A stretch of 64,000 nucleotides of DNA from Longimicrobiales bacterium (GCA_951828585.1 OX639991.1:1582576-1646575), one strand, 5' to 3'. Positions 37,472 through 47,332 are shown, counted from the stretch's first letter. Translations and numbers: made by a program. Notes: generated from the letters alone by a model not told the origin.

Positions 37472-38309
37472 GCCCAGCAGGCCGCCAGGTCCGGCGGCCG
37501 CGTCTGGGCCGATCCCGGTATGAGAACTGTAAGTCGTTACAGGATAACGCGTTGTGGGAACGACGTAAGCGCTGGGATCCGCCGCACCTGCGACTCCACC
37601 CGACCCCCGCTCCCACCGGGCGAGCACCCCCGCCCCCCCCAACGGGAGCCCCGGCACCCCCCTCCGGGCCAACGGAAGGCACCGCCCGGCCAGGCGCACA
37701 ACACGCTCAGGCCGAGCCCGGTGTGCGGTCCCTCGTAGCCGGGCACCGCCCCGGGCAGCGTCTCATGGTCGGCCGGGCCGGAATCGCGGCGGGCCGCCCG
37801 CGCGAACGACCATCCGCGCGAACCCGTGTCCCGCGACCTTCCCCGCGCTCGCTCGCCGCCATTCAGGCAGGCGCAACACGAAGGGGGCATCGGATCCGGG
37901 GAACGGCAACCGCTCCCGAATCCCGGCGATTCGCTCGTCGCCGGTCGCGACCCTGACCGAGCTTGTGGCGTTTCGCAATCCCATGCCACCCGTTTCACCC
38001 ACGGAAAAACCCCGCTGGACCGTGGCGAGATCGACGTAACAGGTGACGCTCACGCCACTTACGGGTCGCACGCCAATCCTGGCTGAGAGGGCTCGTGAAT
38101 AACGCGGGCTCCCTTCTCCTCCCTGTGGGGACCGGCGGCCGACTCCGTTCCGATCCCCCTGACTATCTTCAAGGCGTTGCCCATGAACGGTTTACGGGAA
38201 TTATCGGAGGTCCCGCGATTCGCTGGACCCACGACACCACCCGACTCGCATTGCCTCCCCACCGGCACCACCCGCCCCCCGTCGGGAATCGCAATGGCCC
38301 CCGCTAACG
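37472..38309. other. region without a convincing gene
   Basis: The 840 bases between the IS and the DUF4143-TOPRIM gene hold only overlapping open frames of poor quality. One minus-strand frame (37763-38071) contains plausible protein-like text (GDERIAGIRERLPFPG), which continues in another frame towards 37537. This may be a decayed gene of unknown type. No RNA gene or clear regulatory element is seen. Confidence 0.5.
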
Positions 38310-40490
38310 CTAACCGGATGCCTGCGCCCGCGAGCACGACCCCACCAGCTCACTATCCACCACCGGCCGGTCCACGCCGGCGTCCCACTTCTGCCGGAGG
38401 GCCGCGACGATGCGGTCCCTCGTCCGCGCGTCGGGACCCACCTCCTTGATTAGCGCGAGGGCCTGCCCCGTGATCCGGTAGGGGCCGTCCGCCCAGTCCG
38501 CCCTCACGTCGAACACATCGCGCTCGCCCTCGCGCCTGATCGCCGCCGGTCCGGCCGTGACGGGGCACTTCTGATCGCGCCGGGCGCGCCGGAACAGGGT
38601 GTCCAGCAGGTCCAGGACCCGGGAGACTTCGGAGGGGATGTCCCTCTTGTCCATCGAACGGACCAGGCGGTGCAGATCGCCCAGGGGAAGGAGGCTCTCG
38701 TCGCCGATCCGGTCGGCCAGGCGCCGGAAGAACTCTCTGACGAATTCGCTGGGGCTGCGCTCGACCCGCCCGGGATCGTCCAGAAAGCGACCGCCATCCG
38801 GATGAACGCTGTAGGTGACGTCCAGCAACTCGTCCTCGATCCGGTCGATCACCGGCCGGTTGAAATACCGGGTGGCTGCATAGATGCCAAGAACCTCGGA
38901 CCGGAGGAGGTGCCGTTCGACCTCCCCCCGGCACCACCGGATGGTGAGCAGGCCATCCTCCTCGACCTCCTGGCGAGGCACTGTCCCCATGTCGAGGATC
39001 GCGAGGCCTCTCAGGTTGGGATCGTCGCGGCGAAGAGCGCGAAAATGCTGCGCGGGCGTCAGGGCGAACCTGCTCCTGCCGGACCGCGGCGTGCGGCCCG
39101 GTCCTGCGCCGGGGTCGGCTTGAGCGGCACCCGGAGCCCGTCGCAGGTCGCGAAGGTAGAAGGCGTTGGCCTGGTCGTCCCACGCATCGGCCGCGGGATG
39201 CTCCAGCCGATCGGCCAGGGCCCGCAGCAGGGCCAGGTCGGAAGGCCCGTCCAAGTAGAGCACGTACTTGAGGACGCCGGCGCTCTTCGAGTGGCTGGCC
39301 CGGTGCGACGTGAGCCGCCGCGCGGGGCGCGGATTGAGATCGAGTTCATGCACCCTGGCCAGCGGCAGGGCCGTGATGCGGTCGTGCATCGGATACTCGG
39401 TGGGACCCGGGTACACGACCCAGAGGTGCTGCAACTCGAGATCCCGAAGCACGGTGTGCATGGACTTTGTAACGCGGGGCGTCTCGCTCGCCTTGAACTC
39501 GAAGCCCCAGTGTCGTCCCCGGCGCCGCAGAAGCAGGTCCAGCTCCGCGCCCCTCTTGGTGGCGTAGTAGTAGGACTCGCGGTCGCCGTGAGCCAGGAGC
39601 ACCTGCTCGAGCGCGAATCCCTCCCAGCTGGCGCCGTACCGGGGATGACCGGCGAGGTCGCGCATGCTTTCCAGGCCGAGCAGGTAGTGCAGCATCCCGC
39701 TGTCCCGCAGGTACACCTTGGGCGATTTCATCACGCGCTTCGCGATGTTCTCGGACCACGCGGGGAGCAGCCGAAGCATGTATGTGCCGATCAGCAGGTC
39801 CCGGTAGCGGTTCGCCGTGGGCGCCCGAACATCGAGCGAGCGCGCGACCTCTGCCGCGTTCCAGCGTTGCCCGTGCAGATGGGCCATCATCCTCCAGCAG
39901 CGGCCGACGGCTTCGGTCGATACGCCCGGCGTGATCCCCGGGATGTCGCGTTCCACGAACGTCTGTGTGAACGAGTCCATCCAGTCCACCCAGTCGGCAG
40001 TCGAGTCCGTCAGGAACGCGCGCGGAAACCCGCCGCGCAGCCAGAGCCGGTCAGCACCATGGGACCCCACCTCGAGCAGGGAGAAACCGCCCATTCCGAC
40101 GAATCGAACCCTGCCCGCCAGGGTTTCGGACACGCCCTTCACAAGGTCGGGCGAGGCGCTGCCGAGAAGCGCGAAGACGGCCTTCCGGTTCGGATCGTCG
40201 CACAGGGGCCGCAGGATCTCGAAGAGCTGCGGCATTCGCTGCACCTCGTCCAGCACTACGAGCCCCCGGCAGCTGCTCAGGACCCGTTCCGGGGCGAGGC
40301 TGAGCGCCTGCCGGTCGCGCGGCTTCTCCAGATCGAAGTGCTCGGACGGGCGCGGCCACGCGTCCATGAGCTCGCGTGCGATGGTGGTCTTGCCGACCTG
40401 GCGTGCGCCGAGGATGGTGACGGCGGGCGAAGCCAGCAACCGGTCGCGCAGAGCGGCCAGGAGGCGCGGACGTGGGATAGTTTGTACCAT
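38310..40490 (-). CDS. DUF4143 ATPase fused to an OLD-like TOPRIM domain
   Basis: A 726-residue protein in one frame. Residues 1-385 form a complete AAA_14/DUF4143 protein: Walker A GARQVGKTT at 28-36, Walker B GLVVLDEVQ at 76-84, and the nuclease-like GAELDLLL...FEFKAS near 314-335. From about residue 407 the sequence changes to the TOPRIM-type domain seen at the end of OLD-like AAA ATPases (LKYVLYLDGPSDLALLRALA, then HFRALRRDDPNLRGLAILD), without that family's own ATPase half. The joint is a basic linker (RRLTSHRASHSKS). It may be a gene fusion caused by deletion, or a true two-nuclease protein. The start codon lies inside a palindrome. Confidence 0.85.
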   Translation of the reverse strand: MVQTIPRPRLLAALRDRLLASPAVTILGARQVGKTTIARELMDAWPRPSEHFDLEKPRDRQALSLAPERVLSSCRGLVVLDEVQRMPQLFEILRPLCDDPNRKAVFALLGSASPDLVKGVSETLAGRVRFVGMGGFSLLEVGSHGADRLWLRGGFPRAFLTDSTADWVDWMDSFTQTFVERDIPGITPGVSTEAVGRCWRMMAHLHGQRWNAAEVARSLDVRAPTANRYRDLLIGTYMLRLLPAWSENIAKRVMKSPKVYLRDSGMLHYLLGLESMRDLAGHPRYGASWEGFALEQVLLAHGDRESYYYATKRGAELDLLLRRRGRHWGFEFKASETPRVTKSMHTVLRDLELQHLWVVYPGPTEYPMHDRITALPLARVHELDLNPRPARRLTSHRASHSKSAGVLKYVLYLDGPSDLALLRALADRLEHPAADAWDDQANAFYLRDLRRAPGAAQADPGAGPGRTPRSGRSRFALTPAQHFRALRRDDPNLRGLAILDMGTVPRQEVEEDGLLTIRWCRGEVERHLLRSEVLGIYAATRYFNRPVIDRIEDELLDVTYSVHPDGGRFLDDPGRVERSPSEFVREFFRRLADRIGDESLLPLGDLHRLVRSMDKRDIPSEVSRVLDLLDTLFRRARRDQKCPVTAGPAAIRREGERDVFDVRADWADGPYRITGQALALIKEVGPDARTRDRIVAALRQKWDAGVDRPVVDSELVGSCSRAQASG

Positions 40491-40519
40491 ATCGAACGGT
40501 CCTATGACTGATATGGTAC
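40484..40519. promoter_or_regulatory. inverted repeat overlapping the DUF4143-TOPRIM start codon
   Basis: Perfect 10-base arms GTACCATATC and GATATGGTAC are separated by 16 bases. The ATG at 40490 lies within one arm. Such a position fits autorepression or occlusion of the ribosome site by a hairpin. Confidence 0.55.
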
Positions 40520-40577
40520 GAAGTATAGTGGGATTGGGGGTGGGGAGGAAAGGGGGGACTACTTGGGTGATCGAATC

Positions 40578-41504
40578 TCAGCCGCTCCCCTTCGTAAAGC
40601 GCAGCCGTCCCACGCGCACCCTGCGGTTCCCGTCCGGCGTTTCCAGAAGGTCGTAGGCGAGATCCCCGTCGCCCAGCGGGCGCACCAGGGTGTCGAAGTG
40701 GTCCCTTCCCACGAGGGCCAGACCATCCTGCTCCAGCCGAACCCAATAGAGGTAGGCGTCGGCAACCCGCTCCAGCGCGGAGTTGTTTGCCACGATCTCA
40801 TCGCGGAGTTCGTCGACCCTCAATTCGACGAATCTCTCTTCCGGCGCCATTGCGAAGACCCATAGGCCCGAGCCGTCGGGCGCAAAGCGGATGTCATTGA
40901 CCTGGGCCGGCCAACCGACGGGCCCGGTCCGAGGAGCTTCCCACCCTTCCATTCCGGGCAGTTCCAGTTGCAGGGAGCCCAGGAGTTCCAGGTCTTCGTT
41001 GAAGAGTACTATCATCCCAAAGAGCGAACTGCCCCATATCATGCCGTCGGTGCCCGGGATGAAACTCGCCAACCCGCGCCAACTCTCTTCACCGGACTGC
41101 ATCGAGCGGACCACGTTGCCTTCCTGGTCGAGCAGCAGGATTCCCACCTCGGTGTAGTCTTCCCCACGGTAGCTGACCAGCCAGCCCCCGGTTACCGGAT
41201 TCGGCTGAATCGATCCAAGGAAGACAGCCCCGGGAACCTGCAGGGTCCTGATGAATTCGAGGTCGTTCGTGTACAGATGCAATCTCGCGGAGCCCGGCTC
41301 CATCAGGATGTTCCCACCGGGGCCGCTGGCGAAATTGGGGGGAGCACTCAATTCCCCCGGGCCCTCGCCCTCGCGCGTCAGCTCTCGCTGGTAGCGCCCC
41401 TCGGAATCGTAGACGATCACCACGCCGCCGAGGGTTTCGGAACTCACGAGGTATCCCCGGTCTCCCATGTCGAGAACCTCCGCGAGTATTCCGACGCCAG
41501 CTGG
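40578..41504 (-). pseudogene. beta-propeller gene, 3' part, separated by the IS21 insertion
   Basis: This is the larger remnant of a propeller gene whose first 34 or so codons lie at 44470-44571 beyond the IS. The open part reads from AGVGILAEVL through GEGPGEL to the C-terminus RVRVGRLRFTKGSG. It is closely similar to the intact paralogue at 44645-45643, which lets the break be placed exactly at CCAGCT. An internal ATG could still express most of the propeller, but without its N-terminal CxxC segment. Confidence 0.85.
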
Positions 41505-41952
41505 TCCGTATTCCGCCGATGCCGATCACCGATTCCGCCATGCCGATCACCGATTCCGGGGCATGCCGATCACCTTGGAGGAGAGCGGAGGTCCATAGGG
41601 GCGCTGGGGTCGGGTTACGGGTTTGAAGTTTAGGGGTTGGAGGGGGTAGTCGTCGAGTGTGAAGGGACCGTTGGCAGTGTGTTGCTGGGACGGCCGGCGG
41701 GCCGGTTTTTCCGGAGGGGTGTAGGTAGGGCGAAGGTCTTCGGACGGCCTCTACGGCGCTCTGGAGAGCGGTTTTGCGAGGGAACCGGGCCATTTGTCCC
41801 GGATTGGGGGGTGCGGACGGATCCGGGCCGGCCGCAACGGAACGCCCGGACGGCCGCACGGCCCGCTCAGAGCTGTCTTTCCGTCTTTTCACCCCCGATC
41901 GCAGGGAGAGACGCGCTTCCAGAGGCATGCTTGAGCCCGGTCTCTCGGCGGA

Positions 41953-42717
41953 TCAGGCGTCGCCGGGGACGGCGTCGGCTTCCTTCGTCGAGTCGTAGAG
42001 CCTTCTCATCGATCCGCCCTTGAGGGCGATGCGGTGCGCGTTGTTGAGCAGTCTGTCGAGGATGGCGTCGCCGAAGGTGGGATCGCCGACGACCTCGTGC
42101 CAGTGCTCGACGGGGACCTGGCTGGCCAGCAGCGTGCCGCGGCGGGCGTAGCGGTCGTCGAGGACCTCGAGGAGGTCGTGCCGTCCCTGTCCCGAGAGCG
42201 AAGCGAGCCCCCAGTCGTCGAGGACGAGGAGCCACGTCCGGGCGAGCCTCTGGATGACCTTGGGATACGACCCGTCGCCGCGGGCGAGGGTGAGTTCGTC
42301 AAGCAGGCGGGAGACGCGGTAGTAGCGCGTCGAGATTCCGGCGCGGCAGGCCTGGTGGCCCAGCGCGCACGCCAAGTAGGATTTTCCCGAGCCCGTGGCA
42401 CCGCTGACGAGCACGGTTTGGCCGTCCCGGATCCACTGCCCGGAGGCGAGGCGGAGCACGAGGGATTTGTCCAGTCCGCGAGGGGCCTTGAAGTTGATGT
42501 CTTCGATGGTCGCGTCGAGGTGGAGCTTGGCGTGGCCTTTCAGTCGCTGGTAGCGGCGCTGCTTCCGTTCGGTCTTCTCGCGTTCGAGGAGCAGGGAGAG
42601 GCGGTCCTCGAAGGACAGTTCGGCGATGTCGGGCATGGCGGCCTGTTCCTGGAAGGCCTCGGCCATGCCGGAGAGCCGGAGTTCGTGAAGCAGGTCGAGG
42701 GTGGGTTGGCGAAGCAT
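41953..42717 (-). CDS. istB: IS21 helper ATPase IstB
   Basis: The 254-residue protein starts at the ATG at 42717 behind AAAGGAG. Walker A is GATGSGKSYLA and Walker B is WLLVLDDWGL. The N-terminal region (LDLLHELRLSGMAEAF) is characteristic of IstB. It assists IstA in target choice and transposition. It lies five bases downstream of istA. It appears intact. Confidence 0.95.
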   Translation of the reverse strand: MLRQPTLDLLHELRLSGMAEAFQEQAAMPDIAELSFEDRLSLLLEREKTERKQRRYQRLKGHAKLHLDATIEDINFKAPRGLDKSLVLRLASGQWIRDGQTVLVSGATGSGKSYLACALGHQACRAGISTRYYRVSRLLDELTLARGDGSYPKVIQRLARTWLLVLDDWGLASLSGQGRHDLLEVLDDRYARRGTLLASQVPVEHWHEVVGDPTFGDAILDRLLNNAHRIALKGGSMRRLYDSTKEADAVPGDA

Positions 42718-42722
42718 GATGG

Positions 42723-44282
42723 TCAGGACTCCTTTCCATTCTGGGGAGTGTAGTACCCGGGCCCGCGGATGTTGGCGTGGTGGCCGGGGAGGGAGAGCGT
42801 GTACTGCTGGTCGTCGGCCTGGTCGAGGCCGGTCGCGAGGATGGACTTGACGGACTTGTAGCTCAGCGTGCCGATGTCCAGCGCGTGGCGGCAGGCGGCC
42901 TCCAGGCGCTCGGCGCCGTAGGCCCGCAGCAGTGCCTTGAGCCCGAGGCAGCTGCGGTAGCCCTGTTCGGGGTGGGGCCGGCTGTCGAGGAGTTGTTCGA
43001 CGAACGCGGCCGTGTGCGATCCGGTCCTCTGTCCCCAGGCGATCAGTCGGGACGGCGTCCAACCCGCATGGGCGCGGTGCGAGGCGGGCATGTGCGACGG
43101 TTCGGTCGCGTATCCGCCCTTCCTGTGGACCCGTAGGTGCGCGGCCACCCGGCGGTACTTGTGGAAGATCTCGACGGTCTGGGCCGTGAGCCGAACGTCG
43201 ACCTCGCAGCGGCCCAGCGGGTGGGGGACGCTGTAGAGCGCGTGCTCGACCTGGATGTGGTAGTCGATGTTGACCCGCGCCTTGCGCCACTCCGCGTATT
43301 CGTAGCGCTCGGCCGGAAGCGGCTTGAGCGCCGGCCGGTCGAGATCCTCGAACCAGCTGCGGCGGCTCCCATCGGTCTTGTCGAACGGCCGCTCGTTCAG
43401 CGCGGCCAGCAGCGGCGCGATGGCGTCGCGGAGTTCGCCGAGCGAGAAGAACGTATGGTTGCGCAGCGGCGCCATGACCCAGCGCTCGACGTGTTGGACT
43501 GCGGTTTCCGCCTTGGCTTTGTCCCGAGGTGCCCGGGGCCGCGCCGGCAGCACTGCGGTTCCGTAGTGGGTGGCCAGTTCCTGGTACGTCGGGTTCAAGT
43601 CCGGCTCGTAGCGGCTGGCCTTGTGGACCGCGGCCTTCTCGTTGTCCGGGATCACGAGTTCGGGCACCCCGCCCCAAAATTCGAACATCCGGACATGCGA
43701 CATCGTCCAGTCCGGCAGGGACCGGCTCCGGGTCACGTCCACGAAGGTGTAGTTCGACGCGCCGAGGACACCGACGAAGACCATGACGTCCCGCGCCTCG
43801 CCGGTCTTCCGGTCCACGACTTCGAACTTCGGGCCCGCGTAGTCCACGAACGCCTTTTCGCCCGCCCGGTACACCTGCCGCATGACCACGTCGATCCGTC
43901 CCCGCCACGCCCTGTAGCGCTCGCAGAACCAGCTGTACCCGTAGCCGTTCGGATGCGCCGCCCGGTACTCCAGCCACAACAGCTGCAGCGTCACGCCCTT
44001 GTGGCGTTGAAGCTCCCGGTGAACCTGCTCCCAGTTCGGCTCCGGCCGGGGAACCCGCGACGGTGGCAGGGGCGGGAACAGCGCCGCCTCAAGCGCGGCG
44101 TCGTCCAGCCCCTCCGGCAACGGCCAGGAGAAGCCCCCGGCGCTTGCCCGCCGCACGTAATCGCTCACCGTGCTGTTGGCGATGCCGAGCGATCTGGCGA
44201 TCTCCCGGTGGCTGCGCCCGGCCTCGTACTTCAGACGCAGCACTTCTCGAATCTTCCGCATGGACAACCTCTTCTGTGACAC
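42723..44282 (-). CDS. istA: IS21 transposase IstA
   Basis: A 519-residue transposase. The N-terminal helix-turn-helix lies in GRSHREIARSLGIANSTVSD. The integrase core includes Asp in KAFVDYAGPKFEV, Asp in ELVIPDNEKAAV and Glu in RDKAKAETAVQHVERW. The length is normal and the frame intact, so with istB the element is probably still active. Confidence 0.95.
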   Translation of the reverse strand: MSQKRLSMRKIREVLRLKYEAGRSHREIARSLGIANSTVSDYVRRASAGGFSWPLPEGLDDAALEAALFPPLPPSRVPRPEPNWEQVHRELQRHKGVTLQLLWLEYRAAHPNGYGYSWFCERYRAWRGRIDVVMRQVYRAGEKAFVDYAGPKFEVVDRKTGEARDVMVFVGVLGASNYTFVDVTRSRSLPDWTMSHVRMFEFWGGVPELVIPDNEKAAVHKASRYEPDLNPTYQELATHYGTAVLPARPRAPRDKAKAETAVQHVERWVMAPLRNHTFFSLGELRDAIAPLLAALNERPFDKTDGSRRSWFEDLDRPALKPLPAERYEYAEWRKARVNIDYHIQVEHALYSVPHPLGRCEVDVRLTAQTVEIFHKYRRVAAHLRVHRKGGYATEPSHMPASHRAHAGWTPSRLIAWGQRTGSHTAAFVEQLLDSRPHPEQGYRSCLGLKALLRAYGAERLEAACRHALDIGTLSYKSVKSILATGLDQADDQQYTLSLPGHHANIRGPGYYTPQNGKES

Positions 44283-44469
44283 CCTCTTTCTCCTCGTCTC
44301 AAGGAACCTCTGGCGAGGATGGAAGAGGGTGTCGCTACAGCAGGTTCTCCAGCGCTCCTACTCGCTCACTCCAAGGTGATCGGCATGCTCTGGAATCACT
44401 GATCGGCATACTCTGGAATCGGTGATCGGCATGAAATGGAATCACTGATCGGCATGGGCCGGAATCAGC

Positions 44470-44571
44470 AGCTGGATCCTCGGCAGCGCCCAGCGTAACC
44501 ATAAGCTCGAATTCGACGGTGCATCCGGCGCAAAGTTGCAATGCGCTGACAGTGTTCAGGAGTGGGCTCAT
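44470..44571 (-). pseudogene. beta-propeller gene, 5' part cut off by IS21
   Basis: AAGGAG and an ATG at 44571 open a frame encoding VSALQLCAGCTVEFEL and then the IS junction after EDPA. It matches the N-terminus of the intact paralogue at 45643 and carries its CAGC motif. The rest of the gene is at 40578-41504. Confidence 0.85.
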
Positions 44572-44644
44572 GGGGTTTCTCCTTGACTGGGTTTCGCCGT
44601 GTGCCTGTGAGTGAACGTACCGGATGCGTCGGGATGCGTGAACC

Positions 44645-45643
44645 TCAGCCGCTCCCCTTCGTAAACCGCAGCCGCCCCACGCGCACCCGTCGGTTCCCGT
44701 CCGGCGTCTCGACCAGGTCGTAGGCGAAGTCCCCGTCCAAAGGGCGCACCAGGGTGTCGAACCGATCCGTTCCGACGAGCGTCAGGCCACTCGGATCCAG
44801 TCGAACCGAGTAGACGAAGGTGTCGAACAACTCGTCAAGCGCGGGGCGGGTTTGGAGGCGTCGTATCTCGTTGGGATCGATGACCGGCGCGAAGGCAAAG
44901 ACCCAGACACCCGAGCCGTCAGGTGCAAGCCGCAAGTCGGTGACCATGGCCGGTGGAGCGGCGGGTCCGGTCTCGGGATTCCATGCCTCCATGCCGGGCA
45001 GTTCCACTTCCAGGGAGCCCAGAAGCTGCAGATCCTCGTCAAAGACATCGACCATCCCCACGACCGACGCGATCCAAATCCTGCCCTCCGCGCCACGGAT
45101 CACGTCCCCCGTGATAGAAGTCAGACTGGGGGACTCTGCAGCGGGCTGAATCGAACGGACCACGTTTCCGCCTTCATCGATGAGCGCGACGCCCGCACCG
45201 GGCCCGTCGCTTCCGAAGACGTAGTTGACGAGCCAGCCCCCGGTCGTCGGATCCACCGCCATCGACCCACCGGCCCCGACTCGGAACGTCTTGATGAAGT
45301 CGAGGTCTCTTGAGAACAGATGCAGCGTGGGACTTTGCCACTCTTGAAGGAGGATTCCACCGTCGCCCATGGCAAACTTGGGAAACGTGCGGAGCTCCCC
45401 CGGCCCGTCACCCTCGCGGGTCAGCTCCCGTTGGTAGCGGCCCTCCGAATCGTAGACGATCACCACGCCGCCCAGGGCGTCCGAGCTCACGAGGTAGCCC
45501 CGGTCGTCCAGTCTCAGGACCTCCGCGAGCGTTCCGACACCAGCGGGATCCTCCGCCGCGCCCAGCGTGTCCATGGGTTCGAATTCGAGGGTGCAGCCGG
45601 CACATAATTGGATTGCACTGACGGCGTTCAGGACCAGGCTCAT
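44645..45643 (-). CDS. six-bladed beta-propeller protein, CxxC subfamily
   Basis: The ATG at 45643 has AAGGAG upstream; the open frame continues 190 codons further but overlaps the PadR gene and lacks signals. The 332-residue product begins VSAIQLCAGCTLEFEP, with no classical signal peptide, then GDGPGEL and blade repeats. It ends GRLRFTKGSG, like the IS-split paralogue downstream, so the two are a tandem duplication. The function is unknown. How it would be exported, if at all, is unclear from its short N-terminus. Confidence 0.83.
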   Translation of the reverse strand: MSLVLNAVSAIQLCAGCTLEFEPMDTLGAAEDPAGVGTLAEVLRLDDRGYLVSSDALGGVVIVYDSEGRYQRELTREGDGPGELRTFPKFAMGDGGILLQEWQSPTLHLFSRDLDFIKTFRVGAGGSMAVDPTTGGWLVNYVFGSDGPGAGVALIDEGGNVVRSIQPAAESPSLTSITGDVIRGAEGRIWIASVVGMVDVFDEDLQLLGSLEVELPGMEAWNPETGPAAPPAMVTDLRLAPDGSGVWVFAFAPVIDPNEIRRLQTRPALDELFDTFVYSVRLDPSGLTLVGTDRFDTLVRPLDGDFAYDLVETPDGNRRVRVGRLRFTKGSG

Positions 45644-45810
45644 GGGACTATCTCCTTGATCGATTGCCGGCTCCATCCGAGGGAAGTTCGGTGGGTCCAA
45701 GCCATTGATGAACAATATATCTTGCTCACCAATGTAAAAGCTACCGACGGTGGACGCAAGGCTGACTTGGGGAAGGCGTGTCAGCCGTGTGAGGAGACCG
45801 CCAACCGGGG

Positions 45811-46152
45811 TCAGCCGTGATTCCCTCGCCAGGACATTTCGAGGGCTCCATGGACCGTCCGCCAGTTCTCCCGGTCGGCCACCAGTTGACCCTTCCCGCG
45901 GTCGGTGAGCCGGTAGTACTTGCGGCGTCGGCCTTCTTCCGTGAGCTGCCAGCGTCCCGCGATGAGCCCGTCGCGTTCCAGCCGGTGCAAGACGGGGTAT
46001 ACCATGCCGTCGTACCACTCCAGCTTGCCGTCGGAGAGGAGCTTGACCTGCTTGAGAATCTCGTAGCCATAGCTCTCGCCGCCGGCCAGGATGGAGAGCA
46101 CCATCGGCCGTGACGAAGCGGCAACGAGTTCCCTCGAGACCGATCTCTTCAT
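45811..46152 (-). CDS. PadR-family transcriptional regulator
   Basis: A 113-residue winged-helix protein (SRPMVLSILAGGESYGYEIL, then MVYPVLHRLERDGLI and RRRKYYRLTDRGK), the standard PadR pattern. The ATG overlaps the stop of the membrane-protein gene by four bases. PadR proteins repress transporter or stress genes on ligand binding, so it probably controls this small operon. Confidence 0.93.
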   Translation of the reverse strand: MKRSVSRELVAASSRPMVLSILAGGESYGYEILKQVKLLSDGKLEWYDGMVYPVLHRLERDGLIAGRWQLTEEGRRRKYYRLTDRGKGQLVADRENWRTVHGALEMSWRGNHG

Positions 46153-46856
46153 TGGAATGCTCCCGGACGGGGGACGCGGGCCGTGGTTTGGGGTCTGGCG
46201 GATGCCCATTCGCGGGCACGTATATGGAGGGCCGTGGCCACCACGGTCAGCGAGGCGGCCCAGGTCCAGAAGCCAGGGCCAAACCCGACGATCCCATTCC
46301 ACCAGCTGGGATCTTGAGGAGTCCTTGTGGCGAAGCCGGCGATCACCGCAGCGCCCATGGCGCCAACCCCTGCAAAGCCGAGCATCCACTTCAGGCAGCG
46401 TCCGGACGGGGGCTTACGGCCCAGGAGCACCGGTATCGCCATGAGCATTGTGAGGTTGGGAAGGACAAAGAACCCCGGGACCTGGGGGTATAGCAGTCCA
46501 CTCAAGGCGAACCCCAAGACGTGATAGCCGTAGTCGAATGGCAAATCGGGTGTGGGCAGCGAAAACGAAGCCGCATACATTGCCCACCCCACCAGAGAGA
46601 CCCTCCGCCACCTCGCCTTCCCCACCTTGGCGAACTCCTTCGAGAGCACGGCGCCGGTGCCGATCTCACGGCACGCGACCCCGAACGCGCGGGGAAGTCC
46701 CAGCCCCGGATTCAACGCCATTTCGAGGTCGACATGTGCCCTGAGGTGGTCCTCCAGCTCGTCAAGCTCGCGCGGAGAGAGCGACGAGGTGCGCTCCTGC
46801 CACCTCCGCCACTCTGCAACCTGCGCGTCGAGGTCGAAGTGTCGGCGATGTTCCAT
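46149..46856 (-). CDS. membrane protein with N-terminal permease-prefix domain
   Basis: A 235-residue protein. The first 85 residues are soluble and helical (LSPRELDELEDHLRAHVD), as in the prefix domain of PadR-associated permeases. Then come about four membrane helices (for example LKWMLGFAGVGAMGAAVIAG). It is coupled to PadR by ATGA. It lacks the FtsX/MacB domains of the full-length permease, so it is a short member of the family. The transported substrate, if any, is unknown. Confidence 0.75.
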   Translation of the reverse strand: MEHRRHFDLDAQVAEWRRWQERTSSLSPRELDELEDHLRAHVDLEMALNPGLGLPRAFGVACREIGTGAVLSKEFAKVGKARWRRVSLVGWAMYAASFSLPTPDLPFDYGYHVLGFALSGLLYPQVPGFFVLPNLTMLMAIPVLLGRKPPSGRCLKWMLGFAGVGAMGAAVIAGFATRTPQDPSWWNGIVGFGPGFWTWAASLTVVATALHIRAREWASARPQTTARVPRPGAFQ

Positions 46857-47110
46857 GATCCCCTCCTTTGCCTTTCGGAACGGGTAGGGTATGCTAACGC
46901 GGCTCCGACCGAAGGGGCAAAGCGTGCTGCCGGTCCGGATCAGGCGGTTGAACTGCTTGAGCGTTCCACGACGAAGTGATTGGCGACGCCGCCTGGGGAA
47001 ACATGCCGACTGATCGCCGAATGCCGTTCGAGGCTATGTTTGGAGAGTCCGCTTTTCCACCCGACCCGTAACCACCTGGTCGGCAACCCAGATCGCCAGG
47101 AGGTCAGTTG

Positions 47111-47332
47111 ATGGACCTGCACTGCACGGCGGTGTTCCGGAGAGTTCCCGAGGGCTACATCGCCTTCGTCGAGGAATTTCCCGGTGCCAACACCCAAGGC
47201 GCTTCCCTCGAAGAAGCTCGGACGAACCTTCGCGAAGCCGTCGCCCTGGTGATCGAAGCCAACCGGGAAATGGCCCGCCAAGATGCTGGCGGCGGCCCGG
47301 TCATCAGAGAGCCCATCACCGTCACGGCGTGA
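47111..47332 (+). CDS. HicB-like antitoxin
   Basis: A 73-residue protein from the ATG at 47111 behind GGAGG. The HicB fold is evident in CTAVFRRVPEGYIAFVEEFP followed by GANTQGASLEEARTNLREAV. It lacks a DNA-binding tail. The stop overlaps the start of a broken hicA (GTGA), so the pair was a type II toxin-antitoxin system. Confidence 0.88.
   Translation: MDLHCTAVFRRVPEGYIAFVEEFPGANTQGASLEEARTNLREAVALVIEANREMARQDAGGGPVIREPITVTA

Larger units (their letters stand above)
41505..44469 (-). mobile_element. IS21-family insertion sequence
   Basis: A 2,965-base element with istA and istB, flanked by a 6-base direct repeat AGCTGG (41499-41504 and 44470-44475) inside a propeller gene. Both ends carry several copies of a motif like TGCCGATCACCGATTCC, as expected for IstA binding arrays. 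About 450 bases between the left end and istB hold no gene. Confidence 0.93.

Noticed and set aside
45644-46219. A longer N-terminus for the propeller at 44645-45643
   Set aside because: The extension overlaps PadR in another frame, has no signal peptide, and AAGGAG marks the ATG at 45643.
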